Assembly (NCBI RefSeq): GCF_047511655.1
Contig: NC_133396.1
Coordinates: forward strand, 130,581,490-130,645,489
Direction: 5' to 3'
DNA length: 64,000 nt
DNA from: Castor canadensis
Taxonomy: Eukaryota > Chordata > Mammalia > Rodentia > Castoridae
The translations under genes were made by a program, and so were the position numbers. The notes under the pieces were generated by a model. The model was not told where the DNA came from and ran no database searches. It saw nothing but the letters and a program-made list of their open reading frames with translations. Positions 47,457-53,135 of the stretch are shown here, piece after piece. The number at the start of each line of letters is the position of its first letter. Position 1 is the stretch's first letter.

Positions 47457-50400
47457 GTGTGTATGGGTACAAGGGTGATCCTTGTGCTGGGCCTTTGTGA
47501 GTGAAAGGTGGGGACTAGGACCATAGTTCTGAACTTTGCTTAAAAGTGGGACTTTTAAGTCCCACTGCCCACACCGTCCTCCAGGGATCTCTGATAGCAT
47601 TTTTTTTTTTCAATTCCCAGGTGATCCTAGGGTGGCCACACCAGTGGACTGGAAGTCAATTTTTGCATATTAAGGTGTTTAGGAGAGACTTAATGAGGGG
47701 GCAGCCTTTGAGGGGAGGGAGGAGCCTCTTTGCAGGATAGTGGCAGGCAGTTTGGAAGAAGGGTTTGCAGAGGGAGGGAGTTATAAAGCCTACTTCCAAA
47801 GAGCAATGCCCTAGCACTTCTGACATGATCTAACCCACCCTCTGACAGCTGTGGACACCCAGAGAGAAGCAGTGACTTGTCCAAGACCGCACAGCAGCCA
47901 GCAACAGAGGCCGGGCTGGGCTTCTGGCACAGCACAAGCCTCAAGGTATAGTGTGTAAACATGTGCGTGCATGCACTGTGTGTGTGTGTGGCAAATATGT
48001 ATGTATGTGCGTGGGGTGTGTGTATGCATATACAGATATGCTGTGCATGGGTGTGTGTATACATATTCAGGTGTGTATACACGTGTGGGTGTGTATTCAT
48101 GTTAGGGTGCACATGTAGGGTGTGTGTACATGGGTGTGCACATATAGACGTGTGTTTGTGTGTTTAAGCATGTGTACATGTGTGCATGTGTGTGCAAAGA
48201 TCTTTAAATGAAGATATCTATTTTCCTTCCATTGTATTTTGTTCAAACATATGTCTTCTACAAGCCACACCCCATCACAGAAGCACTTCTTAGAGTTTTT
48301 AGCCTGGAACAATTGGCATTTCAGCATTTACACTTTAGGTTAGGGGAGAGGAATTTGTATTTTTAAAAATTCTGCCATTGAAGTCAGCAAAGGAGCAGAT
48401 CCAGGGACACAAACAACTTTTGTGAGAAACACCTTGGAACACACAGCATTTTTGCAAGTATTGTAACAGGCCAGCAGAAATCCTGGCTAAAACCCCAGCT
48501 TCAAGCCAAGACACACGGTAAAGAAACAAGAATTAGTTCATCTGAAGTTTAATTAGTATGTTTTGCCACTGGAACAAGCTAAAGCACACATAGCCTTTAT
48601 CATCTCTCATCTCAGCTTGGGTCCTGAGGAAACAGCCCCAACGTGACGTCTGACCACTGCCTGTGGTCAGGAAAGGGCAACCTTCAAGAGAATACAGTGA
48701 GTAGAACCTTTCTCAGGCAGGGTTCATGCTGAGACATGGCCAAACAAAATGCAAAAGCCACCAAAGGTGGGGCCTCCCAAGGTACGCCTTTCTCACCACA
48801 CTCACTCTGGAGCTGGCACAAGGCTGCCCCCTAGGAGAACCATGGAAGGCAAGTCAGGGACCTCCTAGGGCCCAATGTCACCCCTAGCCCTGATCTCTGA
48901 ATAGGGGGAAATGGAGGCTGTGCATTTTATATGGTAAAAGGTACTTCTGAGAAGGGAGAAACTCAGGCCCAAAGCTCATATTGAAAATCATGGACATTGA
49001 AGCTGACAGCACAAAACAGGCAAACAGCACTGGTAGTGTTAGATTTCTCTGGAAGGAGTGAGATGAAAAGGAACCTCCCTTTAAGAAACTGAATGTGGTG
49101 AGTATGCATGGTGGTGGTGGGTGTTTGGGCTTGGGTCAAATGAGATTTGGTTTTGCTGTAGGAAGATATTCCAAGAGTTACACAGGTGGAGAAGGTGCAA
49201 GAATTTCCTTCTGGGCTGGATAACTAGTGCACCAGCCCTTCGTCCTCACAGGGCAGTTCCGACACTGGAGGGCCTTTCCCACCCTCATTGAGGAGGTCAA
49301 GATTCCAAAGCAAGATCTTTCGCTGAGCAGCTATGCCCCCCATGGGTCCTCTTATTTTTCACACTCTTATTTTTCTGGGAAGAAAAGCACCAGACACCCT
49401 GACACTCTGAAAGTTCAGGGGAGCAACACCCCAGGCCACTTAAAGGAGGGTCAGAGAGGCCTCCTTCCGCAAGATGTTTAGCCATGGACTTGGTGACCAG
49501 GGTGAGATGTCTGGTTTACTGTGTTTCAAGGAGACAGGTAAAGACCGGCATTTTGTGGCAAGTTCTTTCCACAGGGGTCCTTCTGCAGCCCTCAGTCACT
49601 CCATTGTCCCACCCCTCTTCCCCCCACCCCCGACACACATACACAGGAAAGAATCCTGTGGACAGGGGTCTGAGGAAAAGCCAGTTTTGTCACTAGGATC
49701 ATGGGTAGCTGACTTGACTGTTCCCCACAGGTTACAAGGAGAAGTTGCCACCCTGTCAGGCAATCTGCAGGGGTGGGGCTGACCAATCTGTGGGGTGGGT
49801 GTCCCTTAGTAGGGGTCCCTGGATGGGAGGCAGAGAGCTCAAAAGTACCAAAGACCCCAGAGAAAGCAACTCTTTGCTCTTGGGGAAGACTAGAGGAGAA
49901 TTTGAGTGTCCATGGGGCAGGGGCCTTCCACAGCTGACAACTTGTCCCTCTCAGGATGGAAAGCAGGCTCAGGACACAGAAATCAACAGGAGAGAGAGGT
50001 AGCAGAGTGGCCAAGGAGCAAACAGAGAACACTTAGGTGTTTCTGATGGAGAGGACAGAGAAATCTGACGAAAACAAAGCCAGATAAACCAGAAACACCA
50101 GCTCCAAGTGACCCAACCGCCTCTTCCAGCCGGGATGCCGCTGGGCAAACTGGCCTCCTTTGAGAACCTCTCCAGAGGTTGAGAGTAGAGTAGACGCGAC
50201 TACAGGGTCAGTCGCTGGAGAGTTTCTGGACAGGTAGACATCAGGGTCAAACTCCCTGGAGACCTTGAGATGGAGATCCCATCTGATGAGTGCTATCCAC
50301 AAAGACTGAGACCAGAAACAGCACGCCAGTGACAGGCTCCCAATTAATATCCCAATAGGTGGGGAGAGAAGGGATGTTTGGATTCCTGGAGTCAGTCTGA

Positions 50401-52245
50401 GATTTTCCTGGCACTATGAGCCAGGAGCTGAGGCTGGTAGAGTAGGAGTAGGAAGGGAACTGGTAAGTCTTAGGCAGAGAAAAGTAGGTGACCTTGAGCT
50501 GTGCCCTGGGCTGTGTCCAGTGTTGGGGGCCCTTTGTTATCTCAAACCTACTTTCCAAAGGAATGAGTAAGCAGTGACCAGGGCACTACATACGAGAGAG
50601 GTGAGGCAAGAGAGTGGAAGTTGGCAGGAGAGGAGCCAGGAGCTCAGGCAAGGGCAAAGGGCACACGGATCAGCAAAGGGTTTTGGGTGTGGAGGTGGGG
50701 AAGTCCTCTGCCAGCCATTTTCTCTTCCTTAGCTCTACCCAAGCGGGAGGAGGACACAAGCCAGAGGTGGAGAGTGTGGGCTCATGTGTGTGCGAGAGTA
50801 TTCAGGGGTCTATCTCCTTTGTGCCTTTCCTTCTCACTCCTCTTGCCCCTCACTTTCTCCTTTCTTAATAAGTCCTGCTTGACCCGGACTGGGTTGCCAT
50901 GTGCAGAGTGTTTATCAGCATTTTACTAACTCAGCTAAATAAAAAATAATCAAACAAATTGGAGATTTTCTAACATGCACTTTTTAAAAAGGGAATTCTT
51001 TGTATTAAAGCAATTTGGTATAAAAATTCCATCTCAATTCCCCTATCAGGCACTGTACCTTCTGCCTTCAATTTCAGGGGTCCTCTTCCTTTTTCCCCCT
51101 GCTACCTAGTTCCTGGATACCCCAGTCTAGGACCTTGTTACTCACAGAGCTGGGGTGGGAGGCAGGGTAGGAACCCAGATTGGAAACAGCTGGTGGGGAC
51201 TCAGCAGAGGTCTATCTGGGACTAGGGACTAGGGGTTTTCCAAACCCACCACTCTTGTCCCCTGTTTTTTCTGAGATGCTCCTTTCTACTTAAGCTGGGC
51301 AGGATAGGGTGGTTCTGGTGGGAGAGGGATTTTTTGAGCTATTGGGGAAAAAGTGCATTCCCCACCTCTTTCCTGTGGTCAAGGGGTGCACTGACTGCGG
51401 GATGGCCTTACAACCAGATTTGCATCTCCCCTTATATCAGGATCCTGCTAAAGGGCCTGGGAGACCCTGGACTTGTCACCCGCTCAGTGCCATACCCTTC
51501 CCATCAGCACCTCTCCCAGCTGGACAGGCACCACCCCTACCAGGACTGCGGTTATGCTTGGTCTGGGCACAGGGTGCCAGCCACTGTCTGAAGGCTCAGA
51601 GGATCGCTAAAGCCTGGAAGGATGGATAAGGGGAGTTAGCACATGACCCTTGGCCAGCTCTGGGGCGGGGTCTCTCAGGACAGTGCAAGACAGAATGTGA
51701 AGCTGGTACTCCAAGCAGGATCAGGAAGAGAAAGTCGTCCAGATCCAGGGCTCTGGACACTGGGAAGGGCTCCGGGGAGATCTTCAGCCTCCAGCATGCT
51801 GGAGAGATGCTCCTTGTATGTGAACCCAGTAAACTAGCCACCCTTGCCATAGCTCGCTGTAGAGCTGATGAAGCCATGTAGCCGGTTGCTAGCTGCGGCT
51901 CTACTGTGTTGCCACTGCCCAAGAGTTTGGCAGTTGGCACTGGGCACCGACCCTGCCTGGGTCGGGCAGCCTTTCCGTCCCTGCCACCCGGCCAAGGCGC
52001 GGCGGGGAGGGGCGCACGGACCACGCGGACATCAGGCCTTTACCTCGGTTGGAGTGGCTCAGGGTGGACGACTGGGAAGACTTGGGCTTCTGCCGCTTGA
52101 CGGTCATCATCACCTGCTCCTGCACGCGCTGCCTGCCCGACGTGCCTGTTTTCATCTTTTGGTCCGATGGCAAAGCTAGCGTGGAGTTGTCCTGGTCCTG
52201 GAAGCATTCGTATGCCAGGGCGGTCTTGAGTGGAGAGTGGTTCAT
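9763..52245 (-). CDS. PKP1: Plakophilin-1, complete 13-exon coding sequence
   Basis: Desmosomal plaque protein of the p120-catenin/plakophilin armadillo family. It links desmosomal cadherins to desmoplakin and keratin filaments in stratified epithelia and is also found in the nucleus; human loss causes ectodermal dysplasia-skin fragility syndrome (established knowledge). The coding sequence joins 52245-52044, 42177-42071, 24288-23894, 21417-21273, 20410-20203, 19482-19305, 17826-17712, 16033-15878, 15170-14994, 13902-13749, 13489-13303, 12747-12663 and 9837-9763. All twelve introns are GT-AG and phases agree throughout, giving 2,184 nt and 727 residues with no internal stop. The protein matches human PKP1a, recalled as 726 residues, almost end to end. 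The extra residue is probably the second Asn of NYNNY in exon 2. Residues 1 to about 243 form the head and about 244 to 700 the armadillo domain. The start codon has a strong Kozak context (GCCACCATGA). Confidence 0.98.
9838..12662 (-). other. PKP1: PKP1 intron 12
   Basis: 2.8-kb intron with GTAAGA donor and CTTGCAG acceptor. The stretch 11330-11960 on the plus strand resembles an old L2-type LINE (CT-rich 'cctctgtctcattccttcccgg' and 'tgaccagagtgctc' phrases). No coding exon is recognised in it. Confidence 0.85.
12663..12747 (-). CDS. PKP1: PKP1 exon 12, last armadillo helices
   Basis: Encodes the end of codon 675 to residue 703: SSPKAAEAARLLLSDMW, then SSKELQGVLRQ. The split codon AG|T gives Ser, joining CRSS to SSPK in frame. 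The acceptor is TGCACAG and the donor CAG|GTAAGA. It forms the last helices before the short C-terminal tail. Confidence 0.95.
12748..13302 (-). other. PKP1: PKP1 intron 11
   Basis: 555-bp intron, GTGGGC donor and TGCACAG acceptor. It contains a C-rich run (cccccccccgccccc near 13100) and no other recognised element. Confidence 0.88.
13303..13489 (-). CDS. PKP1: PKP1 exon 11, armadillo repeats
   Basis: Encodes residues 613-674 and two bases: NQVFPEVTRLLTSHTGNT, then SNSEDILSSACYTVRNLM, then ASQPQMAKQYFSSNMLNN and VVNLCRS. The Ser-rich loop NTSNSED sits between two helices of a late repeat. The acceptor is CTCCAG and the donor AG|GTGGGC, phase 2. Confidence 0.97.
13749..13902 (-). CDS. PKP1: PKP1 exon 10, armadillo repeats
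   Basis: Encodes residues 562-612 plus one base: MSNGMSQLIGLKEKGLPQ, then IARLLQSGNSDVVRSGAS, then LLSNMSRHPVLHRVMG. 'GLPQIARLLQSGNSDVVRSGASLLSNMS' is one full armadillo repeat. The acceptor is TCTTGCAG and the donor ATGG|GTAAGA. Confidence 0.97.
13903..14993 (-). other. PKP1: PKP1 intron 9
   Basis: 1.1-kb intron between exons 9 and 10. It holds two overlapping perfect inverted repeats (14253-14278 and 14275-14302, described under findings). Otherwise it is unique, moderately GC-rich sequence with no recognised exon. Confidence 0.85.
14994..15170 (-). CDS. PKP1: PKP1 exon 9, inter-repeat insert and armadillo repeat
   Basis: Encodes residues 503-561: NNNYDCPLPEEETNPKGS, then SWLYHSDAIRTYLNLMGK, then SKKDATLEACAGALQNLT and ASKGL. 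The acidic PEEE turn and the SKKDATLEACAGALQNLTA helix pair are diagnostic of plakophilins. The exon is 59 codons, phase 0 at both ends, so its skipping would keep the frame. The acceptor is GTCCTCAG and the donor CTG|GTGAGG. Confidence 0.97.
15171..15877 (-). other. PKP1: PKP1 intron 8
   Basis: 707-bp intron, GTGAGT donor and TCCTCAG acceptor. I see no repeat or further exon in it. Confidence 0.85.
15878..16033 (-). CDS. PKP1: PKP1 exon 8, armadillo repeat and start of the insert
   Basis: Encodes residues 451-502: SVENCMCILHNLSYRLDA, then EVPTRYRQLEYNTRNTYT, then EKSSTGCFSNRGDKMM. 'CILHNLSYRLDAE' is a strongly conserved p120-family helix, and the following polar stretch begins the long loop between repeats 5 and 6 seen in the PKP1 crystal structure. 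The exon is exactly 52 codons, phase 0 on both sides. The acceptor is CCCTCAG and the donor ATG|GTGAGT. Confidence 0.97.
16160..16300 (+). repeat. MIR SINE
   Basis: 'cctggatttgaatcctgtctctatcactgcctggctgtttgaacctgagtgacttgcc' is a diverged MIR; its 3' part stops where the neighbouring MER2 element begins. Confidence 0.75.
16304..16602 (-). mobile_element. MER2-type (TcMar-Tigger) DNA transposon
   Basis: Read on the minus strand it starts at 'tacagtcgtccctcagtgtccg' and continues through 'aacctactcagatcctctcatatacttaaaatcacctctagattgcttg', a good match to the MER2 consensus as I recall it, and ends 'gatatagaaagccc'. It is non-autonomous and defunct, inserted in PKP1 intron 7. Confidence 0.85.
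17712..17826 (-). CDS. PKP1: PKP1 exon 7, armadillo repeat
   Basis: Encodes the end of Arg412 to Lys450: NLSSADAGRQTMRNYLGL, then IDSLMAYVQNCVAASRCD. Human has Ser where Leu is read in NYLGL, as I recall (TTG against TCG). The acceptor CTACAG is preceded by an exceptionally long pyrimidine tract (see findings). The donor is AAG|GTGAGG, phase 0. The Cys-rich NCVAASRCDD segment leads toward the insert between armadillo repeats 5 and 6. Confidence 0.97.
17830..18045 (-). promoter_or_regulatory. PKP1: Extended pyrimidine tract upstream of exon 7
   Basis: On the transcript strand nearly 215 nt directly before the exon 7 acceptor are C/T with few purines (the plus strand shows gggagagcaggaggaggagg, then gaagaaagagaagaggaaag). 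Such a length far exceeds a usual 15-40 nt polypyrimidine tract. Confidence 0.75.
18440..18512 (+). repeat. GT microsatellite
   Basis: (gt)n of about 20 units, interrupted twice by 'gtggt/atgt', in PKP1 intron 6. Confidence 0.95.
19305..19482 (-). CDS. PKP1: PKP1 exon 6, armadillo repeats
   Basis: Encodes residues 353-411 and two bases of codon 412: GLLWNLSSTDELKEELVT, then DALPVLADRVIIPFSGW, then SREVVDPEVFFNATGCLR. 'LLWNLSS' is the plakophilin/p120 helix signature, and the WCDGNSN loop is specific to the family. It ends at the codon where human isoform 1b receives a 21-residue insertion. The acceptor is GTCTCCAG and the donor AG|GTGAGG. Confidence 0.97.
19483..20202 (-). other. PKP1: PKP1 intron 5
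   Basis: 720-bp intron with GTAGGG donor and GTCTCCAG acceptor. The stretch around 19640-19760 resembles an L2 3' end ('ttccttgagggccaggagcatct'). No exon is seen. Confidence 0.85.
20203..20410 (-). CDS. PKP1: PKP1 exon 5, armadillo repeats
   Basis: Encodes residues 284-352 plus one base. The order VYQLGGICKLVDLLRSPN, QNVQQAAAGALRNLVFRS, then TRRQNGIREAVNLLRRTG shows the canonical armadillo pattern (AAAGALRNLVF, helix 3 of a repeat). The acceptor is TGGCAG and the donor ACTG|GTAGGG. No frame break is seen. Confidence 0.97.
20411..21272 (-). other. PKP1: PKP1 intron 4
   Basis: 862-bp intron. It contains a MIR (about 20560-20705) and a GA/G-rich run (20932-20980, including nine consecutive G). 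No exon is seen. Confidence 0.85.
20560..20705 (+). repeat. MIR SINE
   Basis: 'gacctggattcagatcctagctccctcacagcttagctgg' followed by 'caagtcactcctctgtcctgagctcaattttccgcctct' follows the MIR consensus. Confidence 0.8.
21273..21417 (-). CDS. PKP1: PKP1 exon 4, start of the armadillo domain
   Basis: Encodes residues 235-283 (ICSEDIECSGLTVPKAVQ, then YLSSQDEKYQAIGAYYIQ, then HTCFQDESAKQQ). This is the head-to-armadillo junction and the first armadillo repeat; 'LSSQDEKYQAIGAYYIQHT' is typical of the p120 family's first repeat. The acceptor is CTGGTAG and the donor CAG|GTAACT. It is in phase 0 at its end. Confidence 0.97.
22875..23010 (+). repeat. MIR SINE
   Basis: 'gtgtagtcttgggcaagctagttgacacctctatgccttgtttctc' and 'ggttgtgatgattaaagatgaagaatgcaaagctcc' are a diverged MIR core and 3' part. 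Confidence 0.75.
23463..23653. mobile_element. MER5A-like (hAT-Charlie) DNA transposon
   Basis: Terminal inverted arms 'caggggttctcagactctgg' at the left and 'attttgacaaccactg' at the right, with the internal 'tctggtgggctgttgcag' and 'gcattcccaggtgatatggatg', match MER5A. About 240 bp from the exon 3 donor. Confidence 0.85.
23894..24288 (-). CDS. PKP1: PKP1 exon 3, main part of the head domain
   Basis: The largest coding exon, encoding residues 104-234 and two bases of codon 235. It starts IYNGTLKREPDNRRFSSYSQ and includes SDICFMQKIKASRSEPDL and the Cys/Pro-rich KKCPVRPPSC. The RRFSSYS segment corresponds to the human region around Ser118, reported as an Akt2 target; numbering shifts by one here if the exon 2 Asn is extra. 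The acceptor is TTGTCCAG and the donor AA|GTGAGT. Two overlapping reading frames here (67 and 233 codons) are frame shadows. Confidence 0.97.
25440..25512 (+). repeat. GA-rich low-complexity and GACA repeat
   Basis: 'gagagacagagagaaagagagagggagggaagg' continues into (gaca)n (agacagacagacagaca). Confidence 0.85.
26748..26882 (+). repeat. MIR SINE
   Basis: 'ggtggttaaaagcatggactctggagccagactctcctgg' plus 'cttgggcaagtgacttaagacccacgtttcttagtttctcc' is a clear MIR. Confidence 0.85.
26920..27315 (+). mobile_element. LINE-1 3' end, 5'-truncated
   Basis: Starts within the ORF2 3' region ('gcggcaggaaaatggacgaaactggagatcatgctgagtgagatgaatcaagctcaaaa', then 'cttgctctctctcatttgtggaacc') and continues into a G-rich 3' UTR (gtgggaggcggtgggtgggggagggg) and an AT-rich end. 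It is dead on arrival, in PKP1 intron 2. Confidence 0.8.
27938..27968 (+). repeat. CA microsatellite
   Basis: Uninterrupted (ca)15 or so in PKP1 intron 2. Confidence 0.95.
28560..29190 (+). repeat. Possible L2 LINE remnant
   Basis: CT-rich body followed by 'gaaagagatatcctagcacagggctgggttccggcaagtgctcaag', which resembles the L2 3' end. Strongly diverged. Confidence 0.45.
32255..32340 (+). repeat. ID-like SINE
   Basis: 'gcttggggtatagctcagtgatagagtacttgcctagcatgtgagagactctgggttccatccccagc' carries tRNA A and B boxes and ends in A-rich sequence. It is closer to the standard rodent ID consensus than the other tRNA-derived tails in this window. Confidence 0.85.
32341..32458 (+). repeat. Purine-only tract (GGA/GAA rich)
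   Basis: About 115 bases almost entirely A and G (aggaggaggaggaggatg, aagaaggaagaaagagaag), grown out of the tail of the ID element. Confidence 0.85.
33640..33785 (+). repeat. MIR SINE
   Basis: 'gcatggaggcaggggacccaggcttcagtcctggttc' plus 'ggctgtgcagctttgggcagtcacttcacatctcccagcctcagtttccc' is MIR. Confidence 0.8.
37035..37235 (-). repeat. MIR SINE, antisense
   Basis: 'ttgagatagaaactttcacccatttccgagctgtcaagctgaggctcagccatattaag' and 'agagccaggacctggacctgaaactc' are the reverse of the MIR core. Confidence 0.75.
39525..39640 (+). repeat. L2 LINE 3' end
   Basis: 'attgagggcaaagccagagtcttttcaactgtgtctgcagc' to 'gcaattgctcaatgccatttggctgactgagtgaat' matches the L2 3' terminus. Confidence 0.7.
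40300..40440 (-). repeat. MIR SINE, antisense
   Basis: 'aaataggatgagaaaaccgatgcccaagttttctctacaatcacagagccagagagtagg' is a diverged reverse MIR core. Confidence 0.6.
40733..40818 (+). repeat. tRNA-derived (ID-like) SINE tail unit
   Basis: 'gtggagtgtctcaagtggtagagtacctgcctagcaagcatgaagccctgagttcaaaccccagtacc' followed by c and a runs. It is the same tail as in the composite SINEs but here stands alone. Confidence 0.85.
41420..41560 (-). repeat. MIR SINE, antisense
   Basis: 'gttcatttaatcctgataataagcccaagtac' and 'aacttgagatccaaaagatgaggtaacttgcatgaacc' are consistent with a reverse MIR. Confidence 0.6.
42071..42177 (-). CDS. PKP1: PKP1 exon 2, head domain
   Basis: Encodes residues 68-103 (GSMYDGLADNYNNYGTTS then SRSSYYSKFQ...GYP), a Tyr/Ser/Gly-rich head segment. 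The acceptor is CCTCCAG and the donor CCG|GTAAGA; it enters in phase 1 and leaves in phase 0. The run NYNNY appears one Asn longer than the human NYNY that I remember, which would account for the 727- against 726-residue total. It is isolated between introns of 9.9 and 17.8 kb. Confidence 0.96.
42940..43350 (+). repeat. L2 LINE remnant
   Basis: 'aagctaagctcaagaccttacctcctccaggaagccctttctgaccagccctg' through 'ggaactccacaagggacaagccatggctctg' follows the L2 3' region. Confidence 0.75.
46340..46372 (+). repeat. GT microsatellite
   Basis: (gt)16 or so in intron 1. It underlies the runs of Val-Cys codons in a 279-codon open frame, which I do not regard as a gene. Confidence 0.95.
47414..47456 (+). 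repeat. Compound GT/GA microsatellite
   Basis: (gt)n changes to (ga)n at about 47428, then returns to gtgtgt after 47455. Confidence 0.95.
47960..48200 (+). repeat. Degenerate GT-rich, alternating purine-pyrimidine stretch
   Basis: About 240 bases of 'gtgtgtatgcatatac...gtgtgtatacacgtgtggg' type, nearly alternating purine and pyrimidine; old (GT)n or (GTAT)n. Confidence 0.85.
52044..52245 (-). CDS. PKP1: PKP1 exon 1, start codon and N-terminal head
   Basis: Encodes residues 1-67 plus the first base of codon 68, beginning MNHSPLKTALAYECFQDQ. This part of the head is strongly conserved in plakophilin-1 and takes part in binding desmoplakin and cadherin tails. It is Ser/Lys/Gln rich near its end (VKRQKPKSSQSS), consistent with a basic, phosphorylatable head. 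The ATG at 52245-52243 was chosen from homology and from its GCCACC context. The donor is G|GTAAAG at 52043. Confidence 0.97.
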
Positions 52246-52360
52246 GGTGGCAGGAGGAGCGCGCGGGCCGGGGCCTGGGAGAACAGAGAGGTGCGGCGAG
52301 GTGCGGTGCAGCGGGCGGGAGCGTGTCTTCTCGCTCTCAGTGGCTCCCTATGGCCATAGA
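52246..52360 (-). other. PKP1: Approximate PKP1 5' untranslated region
   Basis: The sequence directly upstream of the ATG is GC-rich and has no upstream ATG in frame close to the start. The upstream limit is a guess, set at the palindromic motif near 52350, because no transcript evidence is available. Confidence 0.35.
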
Positions 52361-52974
52361 GTGAGTGGTGCACGAGGGCTCCCGGCAGCTGCTCCTGGCG
52401 CCTCCACCCTGGCTCGTCCTCTGCAGGCACTGGCGGGCCCGCCCTCCGTCAGACAGGATATACCACCCCTGCCCTGCACCACCCACTCCACCGCCGCTCA
52501 GACGCGAGCTGCAGGGCACTGCCTCTGCGGGGCGCGGGGCGAGCGCTCTTGGGGGCAGGGCTGCCAGTCCCCTGGGACACCAGCTCTCAGATTCCTGCTG
52601 GCTCTTCCTTTCTCTCCCACAGAGAGGTGCGGCCCCGGGGAGACGTCCCTCTGTCCGGTGCCTGATGGCTGGTGGACAAAGTACTGCTCAGTTCAGGAAC
52701 TTAGTGAGACCACTCTCCAGGAAGAGGAGTCTTTCTTGCCCAGCGCCCTTCCCACCCCCGTGCCCCTCCGGAAAGTCGGGTGCTCACCTCCCTCTGTACT
52801 GAGTGAGTTAGAGACCAGTCTTGGTATTGAATGTGCTGATGGCAGAAGCACAGTTTCTGGCCCAAGCGACTGCTAAATCATAGGACCGACCACCCATTTT
52901 ACTCCAAGGCAGCTTCCAGCTTGAAAAGAGTGAAGTGGGGGCAGGAAGGCCACACCAAGGACCAGACTGGAAAT

Positions 52975-53135
52975 ACAAAACCACAATGTAGCTAGCACAC
53001 TGGTCACTTTCTGGATATGCCCCCATAAATACCACCTGAACAGGGGATCTCTCTGAAACCCCATATATAGCCCCTAAAACAGTGCCCAGCATATATATGG
53101 GCACTCAATAAAAAATGCTTTTGAATGGATGATGT
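52975..53135 (+). repeat. L2 LINE 3' end
   Basis: 'ctaaaacagtgcccagcatatatatgggcactcaataaaaaatgcttttgaatgg' matches the 3' end of L2 ('cagtgcctggcacatagtaggcactcaataaat'). Confidence 0.7.

Larger units (their letters stand above)
42178..52043 (-). other. PKP1: PKP1 intron 1
   Basis: 9.9-kb first intron, GTAAAG donor and CCTCCAG acceptor. It contains an L2 remnant (42940-43350), GT repeats (46340-46372), a GT/GA compound repeat (47414-47456) and a degenerate GT-rich stretch (47960-48200). The stretch 48200-52043 is mostly unique. As a first intron beside a CpG-rich promoter it is a natural place for enhancers, but no element can be proven from sequence alone. Confidence 0.85.
51950..52560 (-). 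promoter_or_regulatory. PKP1: CpG-rich promoter region around PKP1 exon 1
   Basis: GC- and CpG-dense compared with the flanking DNA (for example ggcgcggcggggaggggcgc near 52000 and gcgcgcgggccgggg near 52260). It covers exon 1, the 5' UTR and the likely start of transcription. No TATA box is seen upstream of the ATG on the minus strand. The transcription start is not determined; a 12-bp palindrome lies at 52348-52359. Confidence 0.65.

Noticed and set aside
48650..48670. Possible microRNA-like hairpin
   Set aside because: The stem is only 8 bp, far too short for a microRNA precursor.
52049..52876. 275-codon open frame on the plus strand, antisense to PKP1 exon 1
   Set aside because: It is open because of the GC-rich CpG island and the conserved opposite-strand exon. 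No homology to a known protein was recognised.
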